The position numbers and the translations under genes are program-made. Below the pieces are notes generated by a model, which was given only the letters and a program-made list of their open reading frames with translations, searched no databases and was not told the origin of the DNA. Positions 45,611 through 57,722 of a DNA stretch of 64,000 nucleotides are shown one piece after another; within the stretch, counting starts at the first letter, position 1, and each line of letters begins with the position of its first letter. Source of the DNA: Tilletiaria anomala UBC 951 (taxonomy: Eukaryota; Basidiomycota; Exobasidiomycetes; Georgefischeriales; Tilletiariaceae); assembly GCF_000711695.1 (NCBI RefSeq), contig NW_013547014.1, positions 210,331-274,330 on the forward strand. The letters are read 5' to 3'.

Positions 45611-48221
45611 AGTCTATAGTTAGTTGATTTGATGCACGGGGTTTAGGAGCGGATGTGTGTATTGACAGCTCGAGCTTCTTGCCAGTTGCCCATGCAACCG
45701 GGGACCAAGTCCATGTTCTACCATGTCGCCTGTGCTGGGTGCTGTGCACGGTGCAATAGCGTTTTTACGGTGCTCCATGCGTGTGGCCGGCCACTAAGAC
45801 ATTTGCAGACGTGCTGTGTAATACGTTGCTTTCTGCTCCCTCTGCCTTGGAAGTGCTTGGTGAAGTCGCCTGTCGTACTACGGAGGTTAGTGCTTGTGAA
45901 TGTGTGCGGATTCAGTAAATGATGTAAATGGAGCTACATATGTAAACGTTTCATACATACGCAAAGGAGGGGAGAGAAAACCTTTCTTTTTTGAGATGTA
46001 GTTAGGAAAGGATTTAAAGTTCATTAACTTGACACTTTTTAGCTCATCCCTCTCTTGGGCCACGTGGCTTGAACAACCGGACCCATTTACATACTTGGTG
46101 TACCGCTCCAACTTGGAAGTATGTAACGTTTGTTATATACATAAACATACATTACGCAAACATGTTTGTGTAATATTTGGTTAGTGTTAGGATATATCCA
46201 TGCGTGAGTATAAGCGTGTAGGTGCATGTACGTACGACGCAGGTGTATATGTGTAATCCTGTGCTCACATTTGTTAAAAATTATATAGAACTGTCAACCA
46301 CAGAAACGATGAATGGATTAAATGATGAAGAATATTGCGTGGATGTATGTACAGGTAGTACATAGACAGGCGCAGTCTGTTTTCATGCACATGTTGCTGT
46401 TTATATTTGCTTATGGTTTATTATGACAGTATTTAACATACAATACGCACATTCTACACAATCTACATGCTAGTATTTGCAACCCATAGAACATAAACAC
46501 TTGCGTCACAGACGTCAACGCGTCAAGACAGACTCGAACTTCCCATGCCTCGTATCCATTATTGAGGTCTCATATTATACTAGCTTAGCTGTCTTTAGCA
46601 CCTCCTTCGACTATCATAGTCTCCTGGAGTCCTGACTTGTTGGACTTCCGAAGTGTGTCGCCTGCGTTTATCGTCGCTAGGCTATTTTGTCACCAACTTC
46701 TCCAGGGGTTCCCTCCCTTTCGGCCCTTCGGGCTTCCACTTGTGACGGGTCTGACAGCCAGTTGGCCCGAAGCGTTCAGAATGATGCCTAGCATTTCAAC
46801 CGTCGCCTTGGCTTGATCATCAATCTAGCTTGCTACGTTGCAATTTCCTGCTCAGGCTTGCGTTTGCTGATCACTGAATCACTGTCTGCATTGCACTACG
46901 CCTGGTCATGGGCTCCTTGATTTTACCGAGGCGGGTTTACGTCCTTGATCGCAGAAATTGTGGCCAGGTCGTTCATCCAGCTTCATCTTGATGGTGTTGC
47001 CAAGATGAAAAGGGTGTCATGAGAAACGAGACATTTCGAGCTGCGTTGGGCTGCCCCGACAACGACAAAGCCACTCACTGCATCCACCGTTGGTTTCACG
47101 CTGCAGGGGCCGAGCCGAACGCCGGATGCGCGCCCTGGCGAGGGTGGTGCTGGGTAGTTGGCATATTGCGCCCCAATTGCAGATTTCAGCTGCTGGCACC
47201 TGACCGCTGGCTGACCTTTGACCCGAGCATGACTCGATAATCACTGCTTAACACTCCGACTAAGTCATAGGCTCTGACGCGCTGAGGCTTGACGCCCTGC
47301 AGCCTGTGATCTGAGCACTAGACCCGTCAAATCCCGAGATGAAAATGTTCATGGGAAGCCATTCTCCACTCAATGCGCGGAGATTGCTGTCCGTGTGACT
47401 TGAAACTCAAGGCAACATATATAGCGGCTAAAGCTGAATCGATCTTTGTAGCCAGGGTAAATAGTCCATATGATTTGATATTTAGGCGTATTACGTAGTG
47501 AATACGGAACTTGAAATTGCAGAATCGGGTATACATACTCAATCACTGGAAGTCTTGTTCACTTTTGCGGCGCCAGCGAAGACCCCGCCTTTCTATATGT
47601 ATGTTACATGCTGTGTGCATTTTTATAGTTTGCAGCAATTTATCGTTTACATGCAAAGCGTGGACATTTTCCGGTCGCCTGCAACAGAGGAAAGGCAGTT
47701 TCTGGCGGCCAATGAGCATAATGTGCAAGCAAATGCGTGGGAAGGGATTGTATATGTATGTACGCCAGGCTATGCGCCTCGGTGCGTCAGGCCACCAGTT
47801 GGACGGCCAGGCAAGACAGTTTTCTAAACAAAACAAGCGTTGACCCAGTAGGGCGAGATTAGCCAAATACTTGTAATAATAATAGTGATAACACATGTGC
47901 AGATACGCCAACTGGCCCCAAAGTGCATACGTCGTGCAAGCGCGGCTCCTACGTACTAGTATGCCAAATGCAGCCACACTTCGTAACCTCTGGCCTGTAT
48001 ATACATACATGCAAATGACTCGTCGTTAACTTTCTCCGAATGCACCGACGACTTCGCAGTGAACGTTTTCCCCCGAAGGTGCAGCGTTCGTTTTCAATCT
48101 TCAAATTATTGGCCGCCCCGGCAAAACGGTACCCTCGACTTCCGAGGCTTTACAAAGTTCACTAACATCTATCCCTGAAGTCCGTCGCGTTCAGACTTCT
48201 ATACATGACCTGGGCGTACGC

Positions 48222-48272
48222 GTCGACTGCTTTGTCGACTGCTTCAACTAACGTTTTGTCGACAATGTCGAC
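48222..48272. repeat. Cluster of four GTCGAC palindromes
   Basis: The hexamer GTCGAC appears at about 48222, 48234, 48258 and 48267, within CGTCGACTGCTTTGTCGACT and TTTTGTCGACAATGTCGACG. Spacers of 3-18 bp give nested inverted repeats able to form hairpins. No gene overlaps it. Confidence 0.6.
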
Positions 48273-50073
48273 GAGTCAATATGTCTCTCCCCCCAACGAG
48301 TAAAACATAGTCGAGAGCAGTCAACAGTGTTGCGAGCGCACTTCTTCCCACGCAAGGCAATTCGCCATCCCAGGCGAGCAGCAAGTCGTCCGCAGCGACG
48401 CCTCGCTCATCGGGTGGGACTGGTGACTGTTCACCCACCGCGACCGCCAACTATTCGCTGGTCTTTGTATCACGCAAATGGGAACGAGCACAGCCCGCCC
48501 AAAGTGCAGTATGTTGCGAAGAAGTCGCCCTCAAGAAGGTGGTCAAACGCATGCGGCCTTTCATCAAAGGCGCGCTAAACGTCCTTTATTAGACCGACAG
48601 CACGGCCATGCAGGGACTATTTCATCATGAGGTTGACGATCATCTCACAGCAATTGCGGTAGCACTTTTCGAGCTTGGCGTTAAAGATCACCGGCATCTC
48701 TCTCTATCTCTCTTCGCTTATCACTCATGCTCGACTGTGATGTATGCACCTGTATACTCCTCATACTTTCATAAATGCTGTTGCTACCGCCGGCGCTCCC
48801 AGCAGACCCATCCCCAGTGATGCCGAGTCACGCAACGAATGCAGGCGTAGTGACTAGTGGTAGCCGAGTAAGTGTCACACTACATGACAGAATTCGTGAC
48901 TTCGAACCGGACCGAACCCTGTTCTCATTCCGCCAATGGCACCAAATTTGCCACCATCTCTTGCCCACATAAATAGCTCCCATGTTCTTTTCCCTATCTG
49001 TTTCCTGTATTCCCTAAGCGTTGCATCTTACCAATGTCAACAGATTGAATCTCTCCTTGTCTCGGGCTTGTCCAAGAGTTCGTCTCTTGGCACCGATCCT
49101 TACACGTTGAAGTAGTCACCATCCACGTTCGGCCCTCTACATTGGGGGGAAGGTTTGGTTCTCGACGATTGGTTAGTTCGCTTCCCTGAATAGTTCCCAT
49201 TCCTCACAGGGTGTGTTGCTTGTGCGGCCTACACAGGAGCATGGCTGAATGCATGGTCACGTGCTTGTTCCCGTCGCTACTTCACAACAACTGACGTCGA
49301 CAGGCCCTTCCGGTGTGCTGGGAGTGCGTTGTGAGCAATCAGGATAGTCGAAATATGTAGATCGTATCCCAAGGTGTCACAAGAAGGGAAATGAAGAGGG
49401 CAGTACACTGGATTAACTGCCGCGAGCAACTTTTTGCCTGTTCAACTGGAGCAGGAGAAGTTGAAGTGAATTGTGAGGCACTGGATCGTTGACGGCCAAA
49501 GCCCGTTTGGCGGAAAACGCGCACGTCGAAGTGTAACATAACACCGCAGACGACATGTGGTTGCGTCTGGTCACCAGCACGAATGCCACAGCGGCAGGCG
49601 CAGCCGCGCAGGAGTCACTACTCGCTCATTCTCCTTGAACCGAGCCGAACATGCTGCAAGACAACGCACGGCAGAAATGTCAGAAATCGAGACAGTCTCG
49701 ACGTTCAGCCATGCCCGCAACAGGTAGCACCAGCAAACAGCACACCAAGCAAAGGCGGGCCTAATAGGGAATACAGTTTTGAACGATCAGTGCACTGTGC
49801 AGGATAGACAGGGTGCGAAAGCGAAAAATACAGGTGGGGATCTTGACACGACGAGAAGCCCATCCGTGACGCGGTGGAAAAATGATACCCAGTGAGGAAG
49901 GTATGGAAAAGGGGAACAAGAATGTGTGTCCGATTTTCCTTGCTCTACGAAGATGTAGATATAATGTTGATGAGTGTATACATGTATCGTGTAAGCTATC
50001 TCACATGTATCGTGCGTGTAGTATCGTATCATAGTGCGCCGCCTGAGCTTGACAAGGGCGAAGGCTCCATTCC

Positions 50074-52507
50074 TTAGACCTTGGAAGCATCGGGTTTGAC
50101 GATGAGCGTGTCGTCGATTCTGATGAGCGGCTCGAGCTTGGCGTCCTTCCGCCAGAACACCCAGCGCTTGAAGAAGTACGGCAAGGCCTTGTTGAGTTGG
50201 TAGTCGGCAAACTTGCCGGTTGGTACTGCGAAGACTTGGTCCAGCTCTTCGAGTGTGAGCGCTGCGAGCGAGAGGAGGCGGGTGCGTCAGCGCGTTGCCG
50301 GTGGCACAACTCGGGGCTCAGGAGGAAGCACGTGTCGAGTTAAGGTTCAGCACCGAAGGGACTCACCTTTGGTCTCGGGTACGAGGAAGAATATCATGAC
50401 GAACGCGATGACGTTGAGCCCAGCGTAGAAGCAGAACGCGCCGGTCGGCGTCATGACGTCAAGCATGGCGGGGAACGTGACAGAGAGAATGGCAGCGAAG
50501 CCGAGGCAGACAGTTACCGCCCAGCTCATGCCGGCCTCACGCTGCGCCAGGGGGAAGACCTCGGCAGAGTACGTGAATGGCACGGGGCCTTCTCCTGGCG
50601 AGTAGAACGCCGCGAAAAGGAAAACGAAGAAGGAGATCGCACCGACACGGCCTGGACCCGGAGTGCCGTCGGCATTCGACGGAATGAGGAACGACAGTCC
50701 TCCGCCGAGCAAGCACCATGCCATCTGTTGTTTCGGTTTGCAAGTGCGGCGAAAGAATGAAAACAAATAAAATCAGAGCGGCTGGCAGGCAGGGTCACCC
50801 AGTCAAAGACTCTGTTTAAAACACACCTGCGGGAAGGTAAAGAGAAGCAGATTCCGGCGTCCAAAGGTATCAATGGTGAAAAGAGCGGCTGTGTTCAAGC
50901 CTTCGTGTCAGCGTTCGCTCCATGGTCAACGAAATTGCGCAACAATATCCTCACGGAAGGCAAAGAAAAAGTTGACAGCGCCAAAGCCAAGCGATGCGTA
51001 CAGCGCCTTATCGACGGACCCGTAGGCCTGTTCGAAGATTGTTGACGAGTAGAACGCAATGATGTTGATGCCGCACATCTGCTGCGCAAGCATGACAACG
51101 CCAGAGGCAATTGTTGCACGGCGGACGCGCGGAATGGTGAAGAGCTCGGCGATACGCTGTACGTACGTGGTACCGCGGATGATCTTTCTCTCTTCCTGGA
51201 GCAGCGTGTGGATGTAATACAGATCGCGCGCGGCCTGGATCTTGTTGTGGCGTAGGCGGACGAGCGACTCGAACGCTTCCGCGTATCGGTTCTTCTTCAT
51301 CAGCCATCGCGGCGATTCGGGGCAGAAGTAGATGAAGATCGCGAGCGGGAGCGCAGGGACTGTCGAGGAAGGGGAGCAAGTGCAGCGCGTCAGCGGCGCC
51401 CTCGTTGATAGATACACACAGTCGAAAATCTCGATGGATACGCACTGAAAGCACTGCCGAGCTGCAGCCGCCAGGCAATCTTTCCGACGTCCTTGACGAC
51501 AACGTTTGCGCATGTCCCGAGGAAGATACCGAATGCGGTCCAGAGCTGCGTGAGGACCACGAGAAGATAAACGCGTCAGACAGAATGCTAAACCAAACAG
51601 GTGTTGCCCTGCCTCCGAGACTCGTGCTTAGGCTTGCGCACTCACCTGCCAGCCCATGACGAGCGCTCCGCGAATGCGCGCGGGTGAGTTTTCGGCAGCA
51701 AAGACGGGGACGGTGGAGCCCTTAGCACCCATGCCGATGCCAAGGAGGAAGCGGACGATAAACAGCTCCCACCAATTGCGCGTGAAGCCTGAGCAGATCG
51801 GTGTGATGACGAGAATGACGGCAGTGATGAAAATGCAGCCGCGGCGGCCAAATGCGTTGTTCAGCGGATCGGAGAGCCAACAGCCGCAGAGCGCCGACCC
51901 AATGTAAGGCGCCGCGTTGACGGCGCCGACGAGCCATGTATTGTTGTACGCGTTTGGATTGCCCTTCTCGGTGCTGATGTCGAAATCCTTGGGGAAGGAG
52001 AGCTGGAGTATTGTGCAAAGTGTGAGTGTGTCAAATTCCCACGTCTGTTATATGGAAACAAGCAAAGGGGGGACTCACATTTGCACCGTTGCTACCAGTC
52101 TGATCCCACCCTTGCGTGGCAGCACCAATGGAGCAGCAAAAGATGGTGGCATACATGACAAACGGGTGGCTCCACTTGTGCGTGACCTCGTGCACGAGCG
52201 CCGCCTTCTCCTCGTCGGAAAGGTCGGGGATGGACTGGAAGCCGCTCTGGTTCTGTGCGACCAGCGCACCGCGCTGGATGAGCTCGACATGCTCTACGAG
52301 GCCGTGCTGATGGGCAAACTGCTCTGCGTCGCGCAAGAGCTTGCTGCGTGGCACGCCGTACAGTGGGTTCTTGACCTCACCCGAGTCATTGGCGTCGAGA
52401 GCGATCTCGAACTTGTCCACCTCTTCAGTGGCGAGCTTGACGCCGTTGCCGCTGCCATCGGACGACCGGCCCTTGGCGACGTCCTTTTCGGTTTCTGAGT
52501 GACTCAT
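50074..52507 (-). CDS. MFS sugar transporter (SP family)
   Basis: Proton-coupled or facilitative sugar/polyol uptake at the plasma membrane. Seven exons (minus): 52507-52079, 52002-51646, 51545-51446, 51359-50955, 50888-50827, 50724-50367 and 50261-50074; all junctions GT-AG and in frame, 632 residues. The soluble N terminus is about 115 residues long and acidic/polar. Family signatures: [11 protein letters not shown] (TM1 end), [12 protein letters not shown] (loop 2-3), [49 protein letters not shown] (TM7 QQxxGxN), [19 protein letters not shown], and [17 protein letters not shown] formed across the last intron (read VPETKA here). The closest general class is fungal sugar transporters that carry a long N terminus; the substrate cannot be read. 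Unusually, the frame upstream of the ATG stays open for about 240 codons. Confidence 0.9.
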
Positions 52508-55387
52508 CCTGGTGATCTTCGTCTCTGTGGCCGCCGTGGGGTACGGGGTGGCAACAAAGGAGAAGAAAGGAGGGGAAGCGGATGCGAAAGGGTTGAGGAC
52601 GGTCAATTGTGGGGCGAGGGATAAGGAGGGCGGAGAGAGCGTGTCGCTGGGGTATTTATGTGTCGCTGCCCAGCAGGAAAGAGGATCGCTTGCCCCCGAT
52701 GTCGCTTGTCTCTGGCGGCAGTCAGCGCCGTGGCCGAGGCAGCTGATGCTGTGGGTGTTTGACGCTAACCCCCACCCCCTGGCAGTCGTCCGCACGCTGC
52801 TGGCAGATGCATACGGCAGCAGGGGAGAGCTAAGTGAGAGTGGATTGGGAACGCTTCTCCTCGTCCTCGGCAGGCAGCATGCCGCTGTCATCCCCTGACT
52901 CTCATCTCCACAGTTCACCCATATTCTATCAGCAGGTACCCAGCAGCGGCCGCGTGTTGTCGGGGGTAGTGCTGGGGTACCCTGCTCCGCCTTCTGCGAT
53001 GCAGACTGTGGGATAGATAGTGCTTGATACAAACCGATGCTAGGCGCTAAAGTGAAACGACGCGTATGTATCCCATGTATACCTACGTAGAAACAGCTTG
53101 GCGCCCCGGCTCTAACGAGGTGAGGGGCGCAAGACGGCTGGAAATCCATCGCATCATCGACCATTACCGAAATAGGACAGGAACTCGGGAGTGGGCGGCC
53201 CCTGAACTGCCCCAGGTCCTGTCGCGGCACCTCTCATCTCACCCACGCCACCCCCACGCCCCAGGACGTTATTATAGGGCGTAGTCAAATGTGTGGTACA
53301 GAGATACGCGTGAAACATTTGTTCTTTTGCTTGAACCCTGTGGGAGTAGTATTTCAGTGTCGTCATGTTGGACCAGGCTGGATACCCAACTCGATCTCCC
53401 CCCTCTCCCAACTCAGGCACGGAGGCGGAGGCAGGGCCGCTGGCCGAGAAGTCAATAATCCATAGGGTTTCCACATGTGTACACAGATTTGGTTCCTATG
53501 TTGGACAATTTCTGCCAAGTGGCCTTGGAAGCTGTCATACAAGGAGGTCGTTTAACTTGATAAGCATCGTTCGGCCAGGCCTGGATGCCGTCGTCGCCGT
53601 CTTCACCTCGTGATGCGATTCATCGTCGCCGTCGTTGTCGCGACACGTGCAGCACAGATGGCGCGAGCTTGCTGGCGACTGCCATGGAAACCTTCCGCCC
53701 CAAAGTCATACTGTTACCTGATCTCCGCTCGCCTTTTCGCTATGCTGATTTTGAGGCATGCACACAAGATCGATGCGCGCCGGAACGACGCAGAGAAGGT
53801 CTAGAGAAAGCCACTGCAAAGCCACAGAGCGTCCGGGGGAGGAAGCTAGGAAGATGGGACAGGGGATCGGGTTCGTGTCATCCTGTGTCTACAAAAGGTA
53901 AAGCCTCACATGGTTGGAGGGAGCTCCGCATTGCCGTCGTCAGTCTCAGCCGAACCGAGTCTTTAGCCTCAGGTCTCCAGCCGACACAAAGCACGATCAT
54001 ACGATTTCATCTCTTGGATCCTCGTCCCCTCTTGCCATTGAGTGGACGTGTTTGTTGTCTTGTTGGGAAATTGCTCCTGCTGCTTGGCAGCTTGCAAACC
54101 TTTGTCGGCATCTGTCGGTTGATGCAGTTCTAACATCGAATGGCCTGTGGCAACCTGTTCTGTTGCACCCTCGCGGGCGGCGCTACGCAAAATCGGCGGT
54201 GCCACTCGAAAATTCCACCCGCCAGCCACTGGACTCATCTCTGATCTTCATCTTGGCAACTTCGTAGGTGTTGGTGCTTGTTGGATCCCCGCCTCGATGG
54301 GCTTCAGTACTCGGTGGTGTTTTGGTTTGTCCAGATCTGTCCGAGTAGAGGCAAGTTGTTCGCATCTGCAGCGTACACCGTAGCGTTCCCAGCTCGCAGC
54401 CAAGCTTCGAGGCTTCACTACAAGCGTATTTGAGTATCCAGCCATCAAAGCATGAACACATCAAGGGTGAGAGAGCTGCAGAAGGAAGCGCGCTTGCCTA
54501 ACACAACTCAGCTGTGCAAGTCACATCGCGTGGCTTCGGAATCTTCTATGCCTCCAATGTTCTGTTCTTCCAATTATGTCGCTGCATTCAAAGATGTGTA
54601 AGATGAAAGTCTAACGTCTGACGTCCGTCCTTGGTCCGGTAGTGACGTGTAGGATGTGAGTTCCGGAACGTTCAAGTCATGGCACCTGGTGTCCGACCAC
54701 TGGCCAATGTTTAATTGAATATCAGGCTTCTGTTGAACCCTTCATATTTCACTGGCTTCATTGGTGTTTCTACCTCATCTGGAAGTCCAACGGCCCGACC
54801 CGTACAGTATTCTGGCTTTTGCGCGTTGCAGGTGACAAGCCACGCATCTTTTGAGCAGCTTGCTTCCTGCCTTCTACCCCATCTAATCATGTGAAGTCCC
54901 GACGAATGTTTACCGCGTCGACGAGCATGTAGAATGCCCGCGAGTCACGATGGAAAATTTGTCCACGTTGTTGAGATGTTGGGCGTAGTGAGCGCTGAGC
55001 AATGAGCATTGAGCTTGAACGCCTGAACAGCGAACAGCGTTTCCTGTATTTCCGGACACGTATATAAGTAGGTAGCGCTTGGACTGCAGCTACTCAGGCC
55101 TTTGGTCATGCGGGGGAGGGCAACGGTGTGCCAAATCCCAAGCTAGCCAAGACAGAATGACCCAGAAAATCACCATGTCATTCGCTGCCTCTGCTGTTGA
55201 CGTGTTACCGAGTCAGTGGTCTTCGAAAATGATGAACTGTCTGAAGTACAAGCAGATGCGCGAAGCATTTGATGCAAAGCGAGGCCACGACTGATGCTTG
55301 CAGGGGCTCTCGAAAGCTGGCTTGACGCGCTTAACGCCATTATATCACTTTCTTGTGCGACAGATCTTGTTGCGGGGAGCAAAGCCT
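52508..55387. other. Intergenic region, about 2.9 kb
   Basis: Contains the sugar transporter promoter (TAAATA-like element about 52650 on the minus strand). A 182-codon ATG frame at 53585-54133 (plus) and shorter frames at 53154-53474 and 54183-54464 (minus) have no motif, no splice set and no supporting context, so I do not call genes. The part after 54500 is less GC-rich. No RNA gene seen. Confidence 0.5.
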
Positions 55388-56116
55388 TCACCAACGACGG
55401 TACAGCAGGAACCTGCCATTGAGCGTGATCTTCACGCGGTCTCCCTTTGGGTCTTCAACCTTTTTGACGTGACCTTGAAAGTCGATCGCACTCATGATGC
55501 CGTCGCCGAATTTCTCGTGGATCATGTGCTCAAGAGGGTAGCCGTAGACGACAAGCACTTCATAAAGGCGGTACAGGACGGGCTCTGAGGTGGACGTGTA
55601 CATGTGGGCAATGTGGGGAGCCGCAGGGTTCAACAAAGGTTAGCGATCAGCTCATTCAAGCATACAGAATCGACAAGCACAGACTTTCGCGATGCGGGGG
55701 CATGGGCATGCACCAGCAGACACGCACCTTTAGGTGGAAACTCGCCAAGACCACGATGCGGCCAGTAGCTCTCGCCCAATGACTTTTCGAGGACCTTTCA
55801 GTGGATATCAAGGCACCGAGACAACTTTTTCAGGTCCTCCGGTGCCGGTTTTGCTTGGCCGTAGAAGCTGCACGCGGACAGAGTAGAAATCGTGTTGGGA
55901 CAATCAAGCTCATCTGACGCGGAAGTGCACAGCAACGATACGATCGTTTGCTTTGCAGTCTCACATTGCAGCAGTGTACCATTCGTCCCTCCCAATCTCC
56001 TTAGCAATCTTCTCGAACGTCAGATCCTTCGTCGCCTTGGCGGCGTGGAGACTCGTGAAGATGGGCGACAGCCCTTGCAGGATGGTGGGCATCTGAATCT
56101 GCGAGGAAGACGACAT
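55388..56116 (-). pseudogene. cynS: Cyanase (cyanate lyase) gene with one in-frame TGA
   Basis: Cyanase converts cyanate and bicarbonate to ammonia and CO2. Exons (minus) 56116-55965, 55867-55728 and 55584-55388 match the whole fungal cyanase: MSSSSQIQMPT, AAKATKDLTFEKIAKEIGRD, then TAAIFYGQAKPAPEDLKKL (junction in the Ile codon), CLDIH, a stop, [40 protein letters not shown] (junction in the Glu codon), [14 protein letters not shown] and [13 protein letters not shown]. The Arg and Glu of YRLYEVL and the Ser of GIMSAI, the known catalytic residues, are intact. The only break is TGA at codon 74 (55800-55798), which removes the whole catalytic half. Both introns keep good GT-AG sites and phase, and no alternative splice keeping frame avoids the stop. 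A single CGA-to-TGA change would explain it. Full length would be 162 codons. Confidence 0.85.
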
Positions 56117-57149
56117 CCACGCAACGCTTGTTTTTGAGAGTGCCTGTGTAGAGGTATTTTAACTGGCTCGTGGATTGGCCTGCCTTTCCTGATGCGCGAT
56201 TCGGGCGAGAAAGGCTGAACAGGAAAGCGTCGTATTTGAATGAAGAGAAAAGGTACATAGAGGATACTGGTCGAAGTAACCCATAAATATCTGTATCTGG
56301 ATCGTGCTCGTGCTCGTTCCATTATCATCAACACGCCAAACCAATTCAAAGCACAGTTCACACAGAGTGGAGGCTGTCAACGCGGCGGACTTGGACAATA
56401 TCTGCCCATAGCATCTTCGCTCTTTGAAAGGCTGTGGACTGCAATGCGATGCTGTTGTGAGTACCGACTGCAGCGCAGAATGTGATCGCCTTGCGGGCCA
56501 CGCGCTTATCGCTTATCGCGGCAGTGCGCTCCAAGCACCAATCTGGAGCCTCCAAAGTAACGTGTAGTCATTCGACTCGACGCATCGCGTGATGAAAATA
56601 GCACAACGACTTTGACGTCCGATTACAAATTATAAACAGAGATTCGACTCATCGAATGAGGAGCTGTATAGACCTCAAAAGGCCATACAACATTAGCACT
56701 CGCGGAGTCTGGACCATGCTGGACCTACGAGGTGGGCTACCTTTTCAGCGGTGTCCATAGCCACCACGCGACCCAAAGAACCGGATGAGAAGTCTACGAG
56801 CTGGAGCTGGATATCTGGATATATGTCATGTCAGTATGCGTGAAAGGAGTTATAGCAAAGGATACTGCAAATGCAGACGTTCAAGAATGCCACGCGCTTG
56901 AAGCACCGGCCTTGGTGGTTCCGTACAATCCGTGATGCTGGCCACTGCGTAGCATGCAAATGGTACGCACTTGACATTCATTATGCACAGCACAAACAAG
57001 TCATCTATAGCAGCCTGCAGCCTTAGCCAACCGAAAAAAAATCAAGCGGCACCCATTGATTGAAAGCCAACGAGCACCGCGACATTCGAAGCAGCCTGTA
57101 CGGCGAATTGCGCCGTCACAGACTCTTTGCGACTTTCTCGAGCTGCTAA
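56117..57149. other. Intergenic region, about 1 kb
   Basis: Between the cyanase start and the stop of the 94-residue gene, both on the minus strand. No frame with support. It should contain the cyanase promoter. Nothing else seen. Confidence 0.5.
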
Positions 57150-57722
57150 CTATTGGCTGGGTCCTGTAACCTTTTCCAAGCCGTCTTTCAGGTCCTTCAT
57201 GCCCTTCTGTGCGATATTTTCGTGGCCGCCGGCAGCAGTGTAATCAGAGCTGCGGGGCTCAACGTTCTTCTTGCCGACGAGCGCTTCGCCGCCCTCTAAA
57301 GTCGTAGGGCGCACACCATTCGCGGGCACGCCGAAAGGTGATCGTGCGGCGATCGACATCGCCAATGCAACCAGAGAAGAGAAGCGTTTTCAAAGAAGAA
57401 GAGCATGTAAGATTCAGCGAGCTGTACGCAGGAAATATCCTCGTGCGAAGCGTAAAGGCGACGCACTGTCAAGGAAAGCATTGATGTTGCCGCGAACTGC
57501 CTCGCCAGCACCTGACATGGCTTGGAAGACACTGTGCCCCCAGAGGCACGGAGAGGGAGTGAAGTCAGGAGCGACAGTCGCTCGGCACCTTGGTAAAACA
57601 GCCAATCTTCATTCAGACGAGGAGAGTGCGCAGCTGATCCCCACTCACCCTCCAATGGCTTGACCAACATTGCTGCCAGTATCCTCCGAAGCTGTAGGAG
57701 AAGTTGACTGGTTGCTGCTCAT
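57150..57722 (-). CDS. Small conserved fungal protein, 94 residues, function unknown
   Basis: Exons (minus) 57722-57649, 57531-57467 and 57295-57150 join in frame to 94 residues: MSSNQSTSPTASEDTG, GQAIGGVFQAMSGAGEAV, RGNINAFLDKGGEALVGKK and HENIAQKGMKDLKDGLEKV. The pattern, a short Ser/Thr start followed by G-x-G-E-A-V/I-R-G-N, then D, then IAQKG...L, matches a group of small glycine-rich, amphipathic proteins common in basidiomycetes. Some resemble CsbD-like stress proteins; that resemblance is from memory of the pattern and is weak as to function. Intron acceptors (CACAG and TTTAG) were selected as the only ones giving frame and continuity. It is divergent from the DHA1 transporter (868 bp apart). 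Confidence 0.65.

Larger units (their letters stand above)
41998..50073. other. Long gene-free interval, AT-richer in its middle
   Basis: About 8 kb without a recognisable gene. Open frames are all short (mostly under 110 codons), overlapping on both strands and lacking motifs. From about 43.4 to 46.6 kb the sequence is visibly richer in A/T than the rest of the window, with TTTAAAT/TATATA-like stretches (for example 44800-44930, 46100-46500). Local features: clustered AGCATGCA/ATGCATGC motifs (about 43163-43212), an ATCATCATC run near 44247, an A7-G10 run at 45591-45607, and four GTCGAC sites in about 50 bp near 48222-48272. No tRNA, rRNA or intact transposase was seen. Candidate roles are centromere, replication origin or decayed mobile DNA; see findings. 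Confidence 0.5.

Noticed and set aside
41998-50073. tRNA genes, CRISPR arrays or LTR elements in the gene-free interval
   Set aside because: No cloverleaf with A/B boxes, no regularly spaced identical repeats and no paired long terminal repeats were seen by eye; a tRNA or repeat search program would be needed to exclude them fully.
53585-54133. A 182-codon ATG frame between the sugar transporter and cyanase
   Set aside because: No domain, composition of non-coding DNA, no splice or promoter support; could be revisited if transcripts exist.
55298-55588. A plus-strand frame of 96 codons over the cyanase last exon
   Set aside because: It is the reverse-complement shadow of the conserved cyanase exon.
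55798-55800. Cyanase TGA as selenocysteine or programmed read-through
   Set aside because: Fungi of this kind lack a selenocysteine system as far as known, the TGA is followed by AAG rather than CTA, and the aligned position is not catalytic.
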